DNA from: Limnephilus marmoratus
Lineage: Eukaryota > Arthropoda > Insecta > Trichoptera > Limnephilidae
Direction of reading: 5' to 3'
Length of the DNA: 64,000 bases
Assembly (NCBI GenBank): GCA_917880885.1
Contig: OU862928.1
Span: 9,009,721-9,073,720, forward strand
Shown here: positions 22,688 to 33,169 of the stretch, one piece after another
Position numbering within the stretch: the first letter of the stretch is position 1
How the letters are laid out: each line of letters opens with the position of its first letter
The notes under the pieces: generated by a model
Told to the model about the DNA's origin: nothing
Database searches by the model: none
The model's input: only the letters and a program-made list of their open reading frames with translations
Program-made: the position numbers and the translations under genes

Positions 22688-23517
22688 TCGTGGTCGTCAA
22701 ACTGCGGCCCGCATAAATACCTGCCGTTTTCTTTTAAAATATATATTTTTTCATGTACAATTATATTATCCAGCTTTTTCAAATATTTTGTGTACCTAAT
22801 GATTTTAAAACGTTAATTTTAATTGATTGACAGTCTTTTTTCTACTTTTTTTCAACGTGAGCGTTAACGTCCCCTTTAGGGCGTTTGAGACTTTCAAGGG
22901 GGAGGGGGGCAGTAGAAGACCCAGAGAAAATATAGATAGTATTGAGATGGCACAGAGAAAGCGGGGGAAGGTAAAAAAAAATGGTCTAAAAAAGACAAAA
23001 AACATGCTAATCACGTACTAATAAAGCAATGTAAACTTAAATATTGGTTAATTTTTGTTATTGTATGTATTGTAATCCACCTGTCTCGACACAGGTAGCT
23101 ATATTCTAGTGAAACAGGCATCGAAAAACCTAATATAAACATAATTTTTATTTAGATAAATAAATAAATAAACAATCATTTTTATCACGTGTGCGAAAAT
23201 TCACATATTTCGTTAGCTCGGGAAGTCGATGAAAATTGAACTGAAAGATTCCATTACGGATCTACGCAATTTTTTTAGGCGTTGATATAATATTATCATC
23301 TTACGTGTATTATTATTTTTATTAAGAATTGATACTATATCATGAACACAAGGAGGAAGGAGGTAGCAACCTGGAAAGAACTTTTAACTTGCTAAACAAA
23401 AAGGTATAACATCAAATCAACCCCCCCCCCCCTCCGCCAATTCATAAATGTGCGACCCGCGGTGATACCTCGAATTGTCCTGTGTGGCCCTTGACCAGAA
23501 AAGTGTGACAACCGCTG
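22688..23517 (+). mobile_element. Non-autonomous hAT, 830 bp
   Basis: Left end tcgtggtcgtcaaactgcgg and right end accgctg form imperfect hAT inverted repeats of the 'CAGTGGTCGTCAAACTG' kind. A perfect 8-bp target duplication gcatagac lies at 22680-22687 and 23518-23525. Inside are a segment shared in reverse with 52975-53130 and an embedded LINE tail (about 23080-23175) ending in a TAAA microsatellite. No transposase frame. Confidence 0.85.
23080..23175 (+). repeat. LINE-type 3' tail: hairpin plus (AATA)n
   Basis: A short stem (ccacctgtctcgacacaggtag) followed by ataaataaataaataaac. Similar hairpin-plus-TAAA endings occur at about 31200-31310 and 61930-61985, typical of CR1-like LINE 3' ends. 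Confidence 0.45.
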
Positions 23518-23853
23518 GCATAGACTGTTCTATCTCCCAGCCTGCAAGACTAACTTTCTATGAGTCAATTCAGAAATTGGCATATTTAACGTCAATGAAG
23601 CTACCTTTAAAAGGCAAGCTCTGTTACGATTTTTTTAACTTTATTCATTTCTTTGATGGTTACATAATTTGTGAATTTTTCCACCACCATGCTCTAGGCC
23701 CGTGGTATAGTGGTCAAATTAGTATAGTTGTGATCCACTCTTTATATTTGTGTAATTTTCCTAAAATAAATATTTTTTAAATTTTGTAAATTATAAACTG
23801 AATTGAATTGAATTTAACTTCCCACCCTAACACATGATTTGATAATGTCTTAC

Positions 23854-24039
23854 TTTGTGTGCATTCCGGTAGCGGGTAGTTCCAACTGCCGTTGTTACAT
23901 TCTAATGTGTCAATTACGTTTGGCTGAAAAGAGTATCCGTCCTTGCAGTACAAATTGACAGAAGATCCATGGACCCAATTGCAGGCACTGTCAATGCACT
24001 CAAAGTCCAGAGTCTCCGAAGGAAGAAGGTCACAGCGTT
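23854..24039 (-). CDS. CCP gene exon, module type B (six-Cys)
   Basis: A 186-nt exon, acceptor ttcttgcag, donor caa a|gtaag, phases 1-1. Reads RCDLLPSETLDFEC, IDSACNWVHGSS, LYCKDGYSF, LECNNGSWNY and LPEC. Six cysteines, as in all B exons. Paralogue of 29846-30031 with a handful of conservative changes. Confidence 0.9.
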
Positions 24040-24270
24040 CTGCAAGAAAAAAGTTGAGTGAAAGTTCATTTCAATGCGACTGAATAAATTATACTTAGAC
24101 AGACCGTTGTCCCACGTTTCGGTAAGGAATCGAAAAAAACCGAATGAGATAAGGACGCGATATTCTGATAGTCCGCCGTTTCTAATATATTTGTATTTGA
24201 GCGGAAGCTTCCCGTATACAGCTAGCAATACGTGGTTTCAGTAGATTCTCGTTATTAACCCTTATTTTGG

Positions 24271-24424
24271 CGCATGGGGTCAAGACTATTTCAAATTGAA
24301 AACAAAATATGTTAGAGTGTTTACCTTCCCTACCTACCTTCCCGCCGGGTACGCAAATCAGTCGCGGATAGAAAGCCAACATGCACGCACGTGTCGCTGC
24401 TCTCTTGGGTGCTGACCCCATGCG
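24271..24424 (+). mobile_element. Small MITE, 154 bp
   Basis: Perfect 12-bp terminal inverted repeats cgcatggggtca and tgaccccatgcg. Absent from the paralogous intron copy (about 31480), which supports insertion after the duplication. Superfamily not clear. Confidence 0.55.
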
Positions 24425-25026
24425 ATCAATTATGTAACAATTTTGATACTAAATAACCTAATAATTTTTCTACCAAAAGTGCCAAAAGTGTGGTAAATTT
24501 GTTTGTCAGTTACACATCAGGGCTTAGTGCATTGGATGCAGAATTGATGAATTTGCTGAGTCTGAATATATAGATACATATATATTTTTTTAAGTTGATC
24601 TCGGCTTTAGTTTTTATTTATTAATTAGAAATTAGTCATCGTAAAAACCTGTCTAGAAATAATATAAATACGTCCTCTGTAGGTGGTGTGACCACAGTTT
24701 GATAATGCGTTCATAAGGAGAAACAGCTATCACGCTTAATAATAATTACATAGTTATTTATAAGTAAACAATTTTGATAAATTGAAAAATAATATGTTAA
24801 AATAAACATTCATCCTAGACTTGCAGAAAAGTCAACAGATGTCACATATTAAAAATAAAATGAATAAAACACTATACAGAGACTATCTAGATAGCATTTA
24901 GTTTGCGTTTGAATCTTGAAATCATATATAAAGATAGCAGCCAATATATGCGTTAAGAAAATGAAGATAATATTGGTAGTTCTTAGTCGAAGTGTAATAC
25001 AGTTAAAAGTGACCGAATCGGATATA

Positions 25027-25097
25027 GACACCTTAGCTCAGTTGGTAAAGCTGTTCCATGAAAGCAGAAGGTCCTGGGTTCGAGTCCCAAAGGTGCC
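25027..25097 (+). tRNA. tRNA-like gene or tRNA pseudogene, anticodon uncertain
   Basis: Perfect Pol III boxes: A box tagctcagttgg at 25034-25045 and B box ggttcgagtcc at 25077-25087. The acceptor stem gacacct/aggtgcc pairs 6 of 7 and the T stem 4 of 5. The mismatches look like G-to-A changes. The anticodon arm ctgtt-ccatgaa-agcag pairs but overlaps the D stem by a base, and position 33 is C, so a base seems lost. A T6 run at 25104-25109 could be the terminator. More likely a pseudogene than an active tRNA. Confidence 0.5.
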
Positions 25098-25109
25098 AAT
25101 ATCTTTTTT

Positions 25110-25900
25110 ATGTCTCCAGAGTTTCGTTAATATTGTCTTAACTTAATTCAATATTTCAATTTGAGGTTTAACTCATAAATTTAATAATAAAATTAAATAA
25201 TATTGTCGATTATATGAAAGAAATTAAAATTAAAATGGAGTTCTACAAATTAAACTTGATAACAATAAAAAAAATAAAAAAGACCGTTATTAACATCATA
25301 TAAGAAATTCCATTTATTCCAGACTGAGAGATCATTTGTTATTCTTTACGTGTTCACGCTCCTTTCGACCGTCTTCTCAGTCGTCTATCAAATTATTTTC
25401 ATACGCCTCAAAACAAAAACTGAAAAAGGCTTCAAGCAAAGACTAAGAAAGAGAAAGAGCTGCCCATTGCCCATAAGGGCGAGGGGAACAAACCAACAAG
25501 CAGATCAGGGGGAGTGGCGTGGACGTGTCCGTATCAGTGATTTGTAAACAAATTAATGTAACAGTCTATAGGCACCTCGCAATCGCAATGTAATATAACC
25601 ATTTGGAGCGCGAAAATAAAATATTATTAGGTACGATTGACTAGTTCTTTTTACAATGGCCACATAAAAAAAACCTAACGTCAAATATGCACTGCAAACC
25701 GTTGCTTTACTTAAGCGAACTTTACTTTTCTGTACAGGGTCTTCTCGAACTCTCATGGTGCCAAAAAAGGTCACGTGATTTATCTTTAGCTCGTCAAAAT
25801 GATACCAGCACATGTTATAAATTATTACTTGGCATCTGCCGTGTGCAAAGACCTTGCAATATACATCGCGCAACATTTTTCCCATCCTTACAGCACTTGG
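25110..25900. other. Intron-specific insert, nothing recognised
   Basis: Together with 24425-25026 this stretch has no counterpart in the paralogous intron at about 31480-31560. AT-rich, no open frame with recognisable motifs. Confidence 0.4.
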
Positions 25901-25966
25901 TTTACGTCGATTCTATATAAATAGTGGAATGACGAACTCATATTTAAACAATATTGCATCACTTAC

Positions 25967-26178
25967 TGTAACAAATGGGAGATTCCGACCACCGGTAATT
26001 GTCCATGCAGATGGAAAAGCGGGGAAATATGTCGTACATGAAGTCATCACAATAATACCCGAGTATCGAAAATATAGCCAATTTGTCTGTCTGTATATTC
26101 GTGATGTTATCAGGTAATAGCATATACCCTCCTCCCCACGGCTTTTTGGGCAGCTGGCAGCCTTCCTCATCTTCAGCC
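25967..26178 (-). CDS. CCP gene exon, module type A
   Basis: A 212-nt exon, acceptor ttaatcag, donor tac a|gtaag, phases 2-1. Reads AEDEEGCQLPKKPWGGGY, DNIT, GYYCDDFMY, FSICMDNYRW and SPICYS, a complete CCP module paralogous to 31605-31816. Another frame is also open across much of the exon, but only this frame has the CCP cysteine spacing and fits both neighbouring exon phases. Confidence 0.9.
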
Positions 26179-26530
26179 CTGATTAAAAAAAAACAAACCT
26201 AATTTATGTACCAAAATGATGAAAATAACAGATAAACCGAAAAAGTGTAATGTTGGCAAATTTGAGTGACCTAAGAAAGGTACATTTTATCTCATTTTGG
26301 TAACAGAGATCAAACATTTAAAACATTTCATTTCTACTTTGGGCAAACGATCAGTTTTATTGGTCTGTCTGAGACCTGGAAGTCTAAAAGTCGCCTTTAA
26401 CTTTTCAACATCATTTTCTTTCGATTTTTTATTGTATCAAATTTATTTCAGTTAATTGTTTCATTATCATTTAAATAACATAAGCAATTGATAGAGCCTT
26501 GTGGTATCCCACTAATTACCTTAATCGAAT
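26179..26530. repeat. Paralogous intron sequence (pairs with 31817-32115 and 32875-33000)
   Basis: Intron 5' of the A exon at 25967. Segments such as ttggtctgtctgagacctgg and gatagagccttgtggta recur beside the A exon at 31605 with modest divergence, showing exon and intron were duplicated together. Confidence 0.75.
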
Positions 26531-26944
26531 AAATATATGAGTCAAAAGTATTGCTGCTGATGATTTGAATGATATTGATTGCTTTTAAACCAACTTAAAG
26601 CTATAATATCATGTATTAAATACTAATTTTTAGTTTACGTATGGTTTTTTGTGTAGAATTTATGAAATTACCAAATTCATAGAACATACGAGTTATACTA
26701 TTACCTAAATGCACTTGAAAATATTCGTTTAAAGTTAATTTGTGATGGCAAATTTATTAAATGCCTTGCGTTAAGGTAGACAAAATTAAATAAATTTTAA
26801 TCTGCAGATACGTATTTTGTTTATTTTCACTTTTTTAACCAACAGCTTATAATGAAACAGATTGTCAAAGTAACTTCTTGGTAAACTTGATATTTACCAT
26901 CGCATCACACCCATTTCCAAAAAAAAATCTACGTATAAAATTAC

Positions 26945-27011
26945 CTTTCGGTTGTTGTATCATCAGCTTTAAATGTGAAAGAGTCTCTCTCCGAAGATCT
27001 TGGCTGTTCCA
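26945..27011 (-). CDS. CCP gene exon, linker type C (67 nt)
   Basis: A 67-nt exon, acceptor cttctgcag, donor aag|gtaatt, phases 1-2. Its 21 codons read EQPRSSERDSF then TFKADDTTTE. Same length, phases and acidic Thr-rich end as the linkers at 38955 and 42835. Confidence 0.75.
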
Positions 27012-27360
27012 CTGCAGAAGTTTCAAAATCGTCACCATTATCTTCTTCTTCTTCCAGGAGCTCTAGTATGGTGAAATCGATAACTTTACAATACAGGATT
27101 GATGAAAGTAATTTCCCGTGATATTAAATGAACCTGGCTAATCAGATCTAGTCACAAAACACGGCTAAAGCCATTTCAAGTAAGAAGTTTAATATCTATT
27201 TACACTATACCTACACCAGCTAAAAATAAAAAAATCTTAAGTATAACAAACTTTTTTATCTGAATTACCACAGAAGAATAAAAAGTAAAATAATTAATTA
27301 CTCTTGCACTTCATTTTCTTACTTTTTCATTAATTACATTTTCAATAAATGAAATATTTT

Positions 27361-27530
27361 GGCCTCTGTGTTTCCTCCCTCCTGCAACATGGGTCTCTTC
27401 AAGAGTTTCTTCCTCTCCCCATAAAGATCCTCCACACAGGATCAACAAAAATGATATATGCCTTGAGGGAAATAATTTTGCTCAGGGTCTCTTGTGTAGA
27501 GCTAATGTAAAAAAATATATAATAATAAAT
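27361..27530 (+). repeat. LINE 3' end fragment
   Basis: Shares ctctgtgtttcctccctcct, ggtctcttcaag and gtgtagagctaatgtaaaaa with 45540-45700 and, more weakly, 43690-43755. In the frame of the 45.5-kb copy this reads LPASVF then YNIGLFKTRVHSFL, the C-terminal end of an RT ORF. Confidence 0.55.
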
Positions 27531-28226
27531 TTAAGTTTTATTAAACGCGTATTGCAAGATAATCATATTTAAGGCAAATGTTGTATAAGATTTTAATTTG
27601 TATGTAGGAATGTACATATGTAAGTAAAGTATTTTTCCTAAGCCGACTGTACTTATAAGTATGCAGACTTTTCATGTACGACCGTACATCTACTCCGGGT
27701 TAACTTTTATTTTTACATTAGCTCCACACAGGAGGCCATGAGAAAAAATCCTTTAAGGTCTTTGTTATCTTTGGGGATGCTGAGTGAAAGGTCTTTTTAG
27801 GGAAAGGATGGAGAGGAAGTTCTGAGAAGGAAAAGGATATAAGGAGTGGGGGAGGGGGGGGGGGGGGGGGGGTAGAAATCTGGGGGTCAATGTGAAGGTA
27901 CATATTAAAATTTGGAGAAATGAAATGAGGGAGAGAAATTTCCAAACCGAACGCTTAAAAATTTCCTAACGCTCAAGGTTGAAATTCAACATATTTCGTA
28001 AAGCACAAAATCATTTACAAAAATATTTACTTATACTTAAATATTCGAACAATAAACCTGGCATCTCATCTTGGAAGTGGGTGTAAGATTTCAAACTCGG
28101 TGTTAAAAGTTAAAGCCCATGAATCATGTTTGATAGTTTGCCGACATTAAGACGAGATAGTTTTTGGCACTTTTTACAAATTTTAGAGATACCCGGGTTC
28201 TCATAATTATATTCAATTACTTAAAG
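27531..28226. other. Intron, G-run, nothing else seen
   Basis: Contains a G-rich run at about 27848-27872 and AT-rich sequence; no gene or element ends recognised. Confidence 0.4.
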
Positions 28227-28544
28227 CAGTGGTTCTTAACCTGGGTTCAATCGAACTCCAGTCAGTCTCGCGGGTTCGGCGGAGGTCAAGACACACCCCC
28301 GAATCATATGATTTGTGATGACACGCCCCTCTTGCCCATATTCATTTCAGCAGGAACGTGAAATATATTATGTGGCGTGAAAGTGTCTTTCTAATGTATT
28401 CAGTCAGCGCACCGACTGAATAAATAGATTTTTTTTTTTTAAGTTTTCTTTATTCATTGAAAAAAGTATTTTTTTTTTACAAAAGTTGGGGATTTTTCGA
28501 CCACATTGGTGGGGGTCAGTACCTCCAACAAGGTTGAACCACTG
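28227..28544 (+). mobile_element. hAT MITE, 318 bp
   Basis: Termini CAGTGGTTCTTAACCT and GGTTGAACCACTG are hAT-type inverted repeats. Flanking octamers acttaaag and ccttaacg agree at six of eight positions, a decayed target duplication. Its interior (28348-28504) is duplicated directly at 28583-28739. Confidence 0.7.
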
Positions 28545-28739
28545 CCTTAACGTATGTTTTCCTAGCGACAGGTTTATTACGTCAGCAGGAACGTGAAATA
28601 TATTATTATGTGGCGTGAAAGTGTCTTTCTAATGTATTCAGTCAGCATACCGACTGAATACATAGATTTTTTTAAAGTTTTCTTTATTCATTGAAGAAAG
28701 TTTTTTTTTTTTTACAAAAGTTGGGGATTTTTCGACCAC
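28348..28739 (+). repeat. Direct duplication of about 157 bp
   Basis: 28348-28504 and 28583-28739 share cagcaggaacgtgaaatata through gggatttttcgaccac with few differences, except a T-run length change. The second copy is followed by a hairpin (gaccaccatg ... tgtggtggtc, 28734-28771). Confidence 0.75.
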
Positions 28740-28881
28740 CATGCTAGGCACATGCCCGTGTTGTGGTGGTCGATTTTTTATACAGTAAATTGACATATGC
28801 AATATAAAGAATGTGTAGAAAATATATATACATAAAATTATATAATAATAAATATAATTATAAAGATAAGAGGAAGATTGT

Positions 28882-29046
28882 CTATGGAACTTTTCCAGCT
28901 TTATTCCAGATAAGGTTTTTCTTCTTGATATTTTTAAACTGCGGCTCTTTCAAATCATAGAGTATCGCATGATTATGCCCAAACTCAATTAAACGTTCAT
29001 CGGCAGAAAACCTCACTGTCGGCAATTTGGCAGTACTTTGTGACAT
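28882..29046 (-). pseudogene. MADF-like domain fragment
   Basis: Reads MSQSTAKLPTVRFSADE, then LIEFGHNHAILYDL and EPQFKNIKKKN, the first half of a MADF (Adf-1-type, Myb-like DNA-binding) domain: L-I-x(7)-LYD-x(5)-Y/F-K-N. It stops soon after NKAGKVP without an evident splice donor. MADF proteins occur both as host regulators and in Harbinger-type transposons. The sequence just upstream (29146-29225) has inverted repeats of caatagac/gtctat, so a transposon origin is possible. Confidence 0.5.
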
Positions 29047-29519
29047 TTTAAAACCCTCAAAAACGCATTTAGCATTCATCCCTTTGAAAACGCACTTAGA
29101 TTAAAAGAAACAAAAAGAGAAGCAAGGAGAGGGCACAAAACGCTGCGTGCAACGCAATAGACTCCTCCGGAAGCAGTCGGGTCTATCGCGTCGGCGCAAT
29201 ACGTTCCACACTAACGTGATGCGTTGTCTAGGAAAAACGCCCATTCAGTCTGTCGCTAGGAAAACATACTTTTTGTAAGGAGAAGACTTGAAAGTGGGTC
29301 AGTAATTTAGAGTGCTCACCAGGTGAAGGTATTTCCTCATGGTGAAGAGAGTTCAGATGAAATTTCTGAGATTTCTCTACATGAGGGGGTATGGCGTTTT
29401 TTTTTACAATTACCCATGACTCTAACATACGGACAACCTATTGGGTATGTTCGGCTTGAATCAAAAGGGATATTCATGTACATATTGCTATACCTTTTTC
29501 AGACTGATTACTGAATGGT

Positions 29520-29845
29520 TTAAAATTTGGCTATCATGGAGAGCAGTCATTTCTATGTTCTTGATGCTTCTCTCCATCACCGACAGCATACAGGACTAGC
29601 TTTCTAACCGTCATGCCGGTGGGAAGAGCAATCTTGCTTTTGAACAGAAACAAATCGGGATTGGCATATTTAGTATCAACGAAGCTTACTTTAAAAGACG
29701 AGCTCTGGTACTATTGGTATAATTGAGCACTACTCTTTATATTAATCTAATTTTTCTAAAATGATTTTTTTTTATGTTGTAGTAATAAACTGAAATTAAT
29801 TGAATTTAATTTTCTACCCTAAAACATGATATGATAATGTCTTAC
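29520..29845. repeat. Paralogous intron sequence (pairs with 22590-22687 and 23526-23850)
   Basis: Shares ggctatcatggagagca, caccg(a/t)cagcata and the (a)attgaattaacttcc-type stretch with the intron 3' of the B exon at 23854. In that copy the hAT at 22688-23517 interrupts it. Confidence 0.7.
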
Positions 29846-30031
29846 TTTGTGTACATTCTGGTAGCGGGTAGTTCCAACTGCCATTGTTACATTTTAATGT
29901 GTCAATCACGTCTGGTCGAAAAAAGTATCCGTCCTTGCAGAACAAATTGACAGAAGATCCGTGAACCCAATTGCAGGCGCTGTCAATGCACTCATAGTCC
30001 AGAGTCTCCGAAGGAAGAAGGTCACAGCGTT
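29846..30031 (-). CDS. CCP gene exon, module type B (six-Cys)
   Basis: A 186-nt exon, acceptor atctttcag, donor caa a|gtaag, phases 1-1. Reads RCDLLPSETLDYEC, IDSACNWVHGSS, LFCKDGYFF, LKCNNGSWNY and LPEC, six cysteines in all. Near-identical to the exon at 23854-24039 with the same splice sites, so an exact paralogue. The preceding intron in this copy carries a palindromic insertion (30178-30414) and a LINE fragment that the other copy lacks. Confidence 0.9.
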
Positions 30032-30177
30032 CTGAAAGATAAAAGTTGAGATAAAGTTCATTTTAAAGCGACTTTTGGAGGGGACCCCACCACTTTCCCA
30101 ACGGCGTTATAAGGAAACATATGGTTTCCTCCTTCACCGCACACGTCAAGACTCTACTTTTTTATTGAACGAAGCTA

Positions 30178-30414
30178 CATTTTCGTTATATGTTTTTGGG
30201 GTGTTGTGCCGTGTTGCGCTACCTCCTTCTTTAGCCAACGTTTCGGACATCGTTGCAGTGTCCATCATCAGGGCAGATCCGGCAGATCCGGTAGATGTGT
30301 CCGGATCTGCCGGATCTGCCCTGATGATGGACACTGCAACGATGTCCGAAACGTTGGCTAAAGAAGGAGGTAGCGCAACACGGCACAACACCCCAAAAAC
30401 ATATAACGAAAATG
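30178..30414. repeat. Perfect long palindrome, 114-bp arms, 9-bp spacer
   Basis: Arms 30178-30291 and 30301-30414 are reverse complements throughout as far as I can read, with spacer tagatgtgt. Flanking 13-bp direct repeats cgaagctacattt lie at 30170-30182 and 30444-30456, so it was inserted as a unit. It is absent from the paralogous intron at about 24045. Each arm holds a hammerhead-like core. Best read as inverted terminal units of a Penelope-like element. Confidence 0.85.
30318..30358 (+). ncRNA. Hammerhead ribozyme-like motif (also on the minus strand of the other arm)
   Basis: Core CTGATGA at 30321-30327; stem II GGACA/TGTCC (329-333 and 343-347); GAAA at 30348-30351; then palindromic ACGT forming a minimal stem III (or a four-base dimer stem); cleavage-site U at 30355; stem I GCC/GGC. 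All invariant core bases are present. Penelope-like elements are known to carry minimal type I hammerheads with very short stem III. Activity is not shown. Confidence 0.6.
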
Positions 30415-30526
30415 CTTCTGGCCGTGAAAATCTTAAAACTTATCGAAGCTACATTTATTTGAATGACTTTAGACCCTCCAATGTCCATACATTCGGGACC
30501 AAAGCGACTAAATAAATTATACTTAG

Positions 30527-31302
30527 ATTATAAAAATAAATTATACTAAAAAAGTCTATTATGCACTAGTCCAATGACTAATTCAGTATGGAATCATTGG
30601 ATGGGGAGGTGCATATGAAAAAATTATAAGTCCTGTAAAAGTGGTACAAAAACTAATTATTAAAGTAATTTTAAAAAAACCACCAACATTCCCTTCAGCA
30701 TCATTGTTCAAAATTTTCGAAGTACCAAAAATTGAAAACCTCTACAAAAAAGATTCAATACTACAAATATTCAAAGAAAATGTAACTAAAAAATTTAAAC
30801 TCAACTCATCATTAAGGCATAAATTTAACTTCCAAATTCCCCTATTTTCAACACAACAAATGCACAACAATTATATTTACAAAGGCATAAAATATTTCAA
30901 TAATCTTCCCGAAGAAATTAAAAAAATAACAGATTTCGTAACATTCAAGAAAAAGGTCAAATTAATCTTTAAAAAAAATCAACAACCATAACAACACCAA
31001 TCAAAATGTTATAACTTCAATTCCTAACATATCAAAAATTAACATCACAACATAGTTTATATTTATTGTATACATTAAGTAAAATGTATGTTATAAAAGT
31101 GAAAAATAGTAGTTTATATATTATATTTATATATAGTTTATATTTATTGGAAAATGTAAGTAAAATGTATGTTATAAAAATGAACTAGCTGTAAAATAAC
31201 TCCTACGCCAAGCTCAAGAGCTAGTACTCTTCATTGGCGTAGAATTTCAAAAATCATGTATCTTTTCATTAAATAAAAAAAATAATAAATAAATAAAAAA
31301 AA
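30527..31302 (+). pseudogene. LINE RT C-terminal fragment and 3' UTR
   Basis: Reads YGIIGWGGAYEK (after one stop), then VVQKLIIKVILKKP, PSASLFKIFEVPK and NNLPEEIKKITDFVTFKKK, the thumb and tail of a CR1/Jockey-group ORF2, ending at 30989. The 3' UTR holds an AT repeat, a hairpin around gctcaagagctagta, and an (AATA)n tail to about 31302. The pentamer ttaga on both sides is a possible target duplication. Same type as the fragment at 63106-63673. Confidence 0.75.
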
Positions 31303-31604
31303 ATTAGATCGTCGTCTCATGTTCTGGTAAAGAATCGATAAAACCGAATGCCGTAACAATGCGTTATGTTGAGAGCCCACAGTTCCTTATATTTATATTG
31401 GGGCCTGCAAACGAATCAGGGGGTGAGTGGAAGCTCTTCGTGTACAGATAAGTGGTTTCAGTAGATGCTTGTTATTAAATTTATCACGTTAACCCTGATA
31501 TCTTATATAATGAACTTCTAATTACCATGTCAATTAATACATTTTATTTTGCACTGTGTTTATATCGATTCCATACAAAAAAAAATATATATTGTATCAC
31601 TTAC

Positions 31605-31816
31605 TGTAACAAAAGGGAGATTCCGACCACCGATTATTGTCCATGCAGGTGGAAAACCGGGGAAATATGTCGTTCATAAAGTCGTCACAATAATACTCCA
31701 GTATCGAAAATACAGCCAATTTTTCTGTCTGTATATTCGTGATGTTTTCAGGTAAGAGCATGAACCCTCCTCCCCACGGCTTTTCTGGCACCTGGCAGCC
31801 TTCCTCAACTTCAATC
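31605..31816 (-). CDS. CCP gene exon, module type A
   Basis: A 212-nt exon, acceptor attttcag, donor tac a|gtaag, phases 2-1. Encodes IEVEEGCQVPEKPWGGGF, a sequon in ENIT, then EYYCDDF, FSTCMDNNRW and SPFCYS: a complete CCP module. It differs from the exon at 25967-26178 at only a few codons. Flanking intron sequence on both sides is also shared, so this is one half of a recent tandem duplication. Confidence 0.9.
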
Positions 31817-32116
31817 CTGAAAATAAAAATTAATGAAAAAAATAATTTATGCACCGAGATGAAAATAACAGATAATCCGATGAAAGTGTAATGTGGGCTT
31901 ATTTGAGTGCCCTAATAATGGTAAATTTTATCTCAATCAAACTTTTAAAATATTTCATTTCTATTTTGAGCAAATGATCAATTTTATTGGTCTGTCTGAG
32001 ACCTGGAAGTCTAAAAATTGCTGGCTTACTTTTCATCACCATTTTCTTTAAATTGGCTTTGTACAAAATTTGTTTCAATTAATCTTTTCATTATCATTTA
32101 AATAACAAAATCAATA

Positions 32117-32872
32117 GGCCACTTGCATGGATTTCATAACGACTGAAAAAATCGTGTGGATAGATCTTTTTACTAAGATTACGAAAATGTTCGTAAAATA
32201 TTGTAGAAATGTACAGTTTTTTTTTTTAATTAAATAAATCCATTATTTGGGCTCGTGACGTCACTACATGAAAATGTCCCGTCTCCGAAAATGTTCCTAT
32301 TAATTTTGTAAAATTCCAACAGATTTTTTTTTTTTATGGCATCACTTTGATTTCAGGCGAATTTTTGAATTCGTTCACTAGATTTATTGTTTGTTCTGTG
32401 CGAACTTATCATCTGGTTTGAATTTTTAATAGATGTTGTGAAGAGAACCCCGTACATTTTGGAAGTCGGTACGTATTTTAGAGGTATAATGGTTATGGTG
32501 CTGATTTTATCAAAATCAAATTATATAATATTCTTATTATTATTATAATTTACAGATACAAGTATATTACAAAGATGGATCGAAAAAAATATTTGTGAGA
32601 TGTAATATTTTTGGTATGTCTCGTTATTCTCCTGTGGCATTCGTGTTGGAAAACGTTCTTTTTTTTAAATGATTTTCGGCTATGTAATATTGTTTTTTCT
32701 CACCTATAAAATTATGTCCCGTCTTTCCGGTTTATAAAAAATGGTCTGATTTTTCGGATTGAAATTTTCGAAAAATCCCCAGGGTTTCAAAAATACGATT
32801 TAAAAAAAAAAAAGAATGTCTTAGAATATTTGCCTAAACCGGAATTTTTTTTTAAATTTGTTGCAATTGGCC
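32117..32872 (+). mobile_element. Mariner-type MITE, 756 bp
   Basis: Inverted ends ggccacttgca and ttgcaattggcc, flanked by TA on both sides (32115-32116, 32873-32874). The paralogous intron (about 26480) reads straight through (caattgatagagcc), confirming an insertion here. No coding capacity seen. Confidence 0.7.
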
Positions 32873-33169
32873 TATTGGTAGAGCCTTATGGTACCCCACT
32901 TGTTACCTCAAATCGATTAGAAATATGAGTCATAAGTTTCGCAACAATTAAGATGATCGCTTTTAAACCAGCATAAGGGTAACTATAATATTTTCTATCA
33001 AATATATATTTTTTATACTTTTGAATGTGGCTATAACTTTGTGGTTATTGTTGAAAATGGAACCTGTTTAACCACGAGTTATTAATTATTTCCGTTAAAA
33101 TACTTTTATAACGTGTCACTGTGAATAATAAAAGGTGGAATTTTTTGCAAAAGAAGTTATTATTTAAAA

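Noticed and set aside
24916..25146. 76-codon plus-strand frame
   Set aside because: Overlaps the tRNA-like gene and has no protein features.
30075..30515. Overlapping open frames on both strands with the same translation
   Set aside because: They exist because the palindrome at 30178-30414 reads the same on both strands; no coding signal beyond that.
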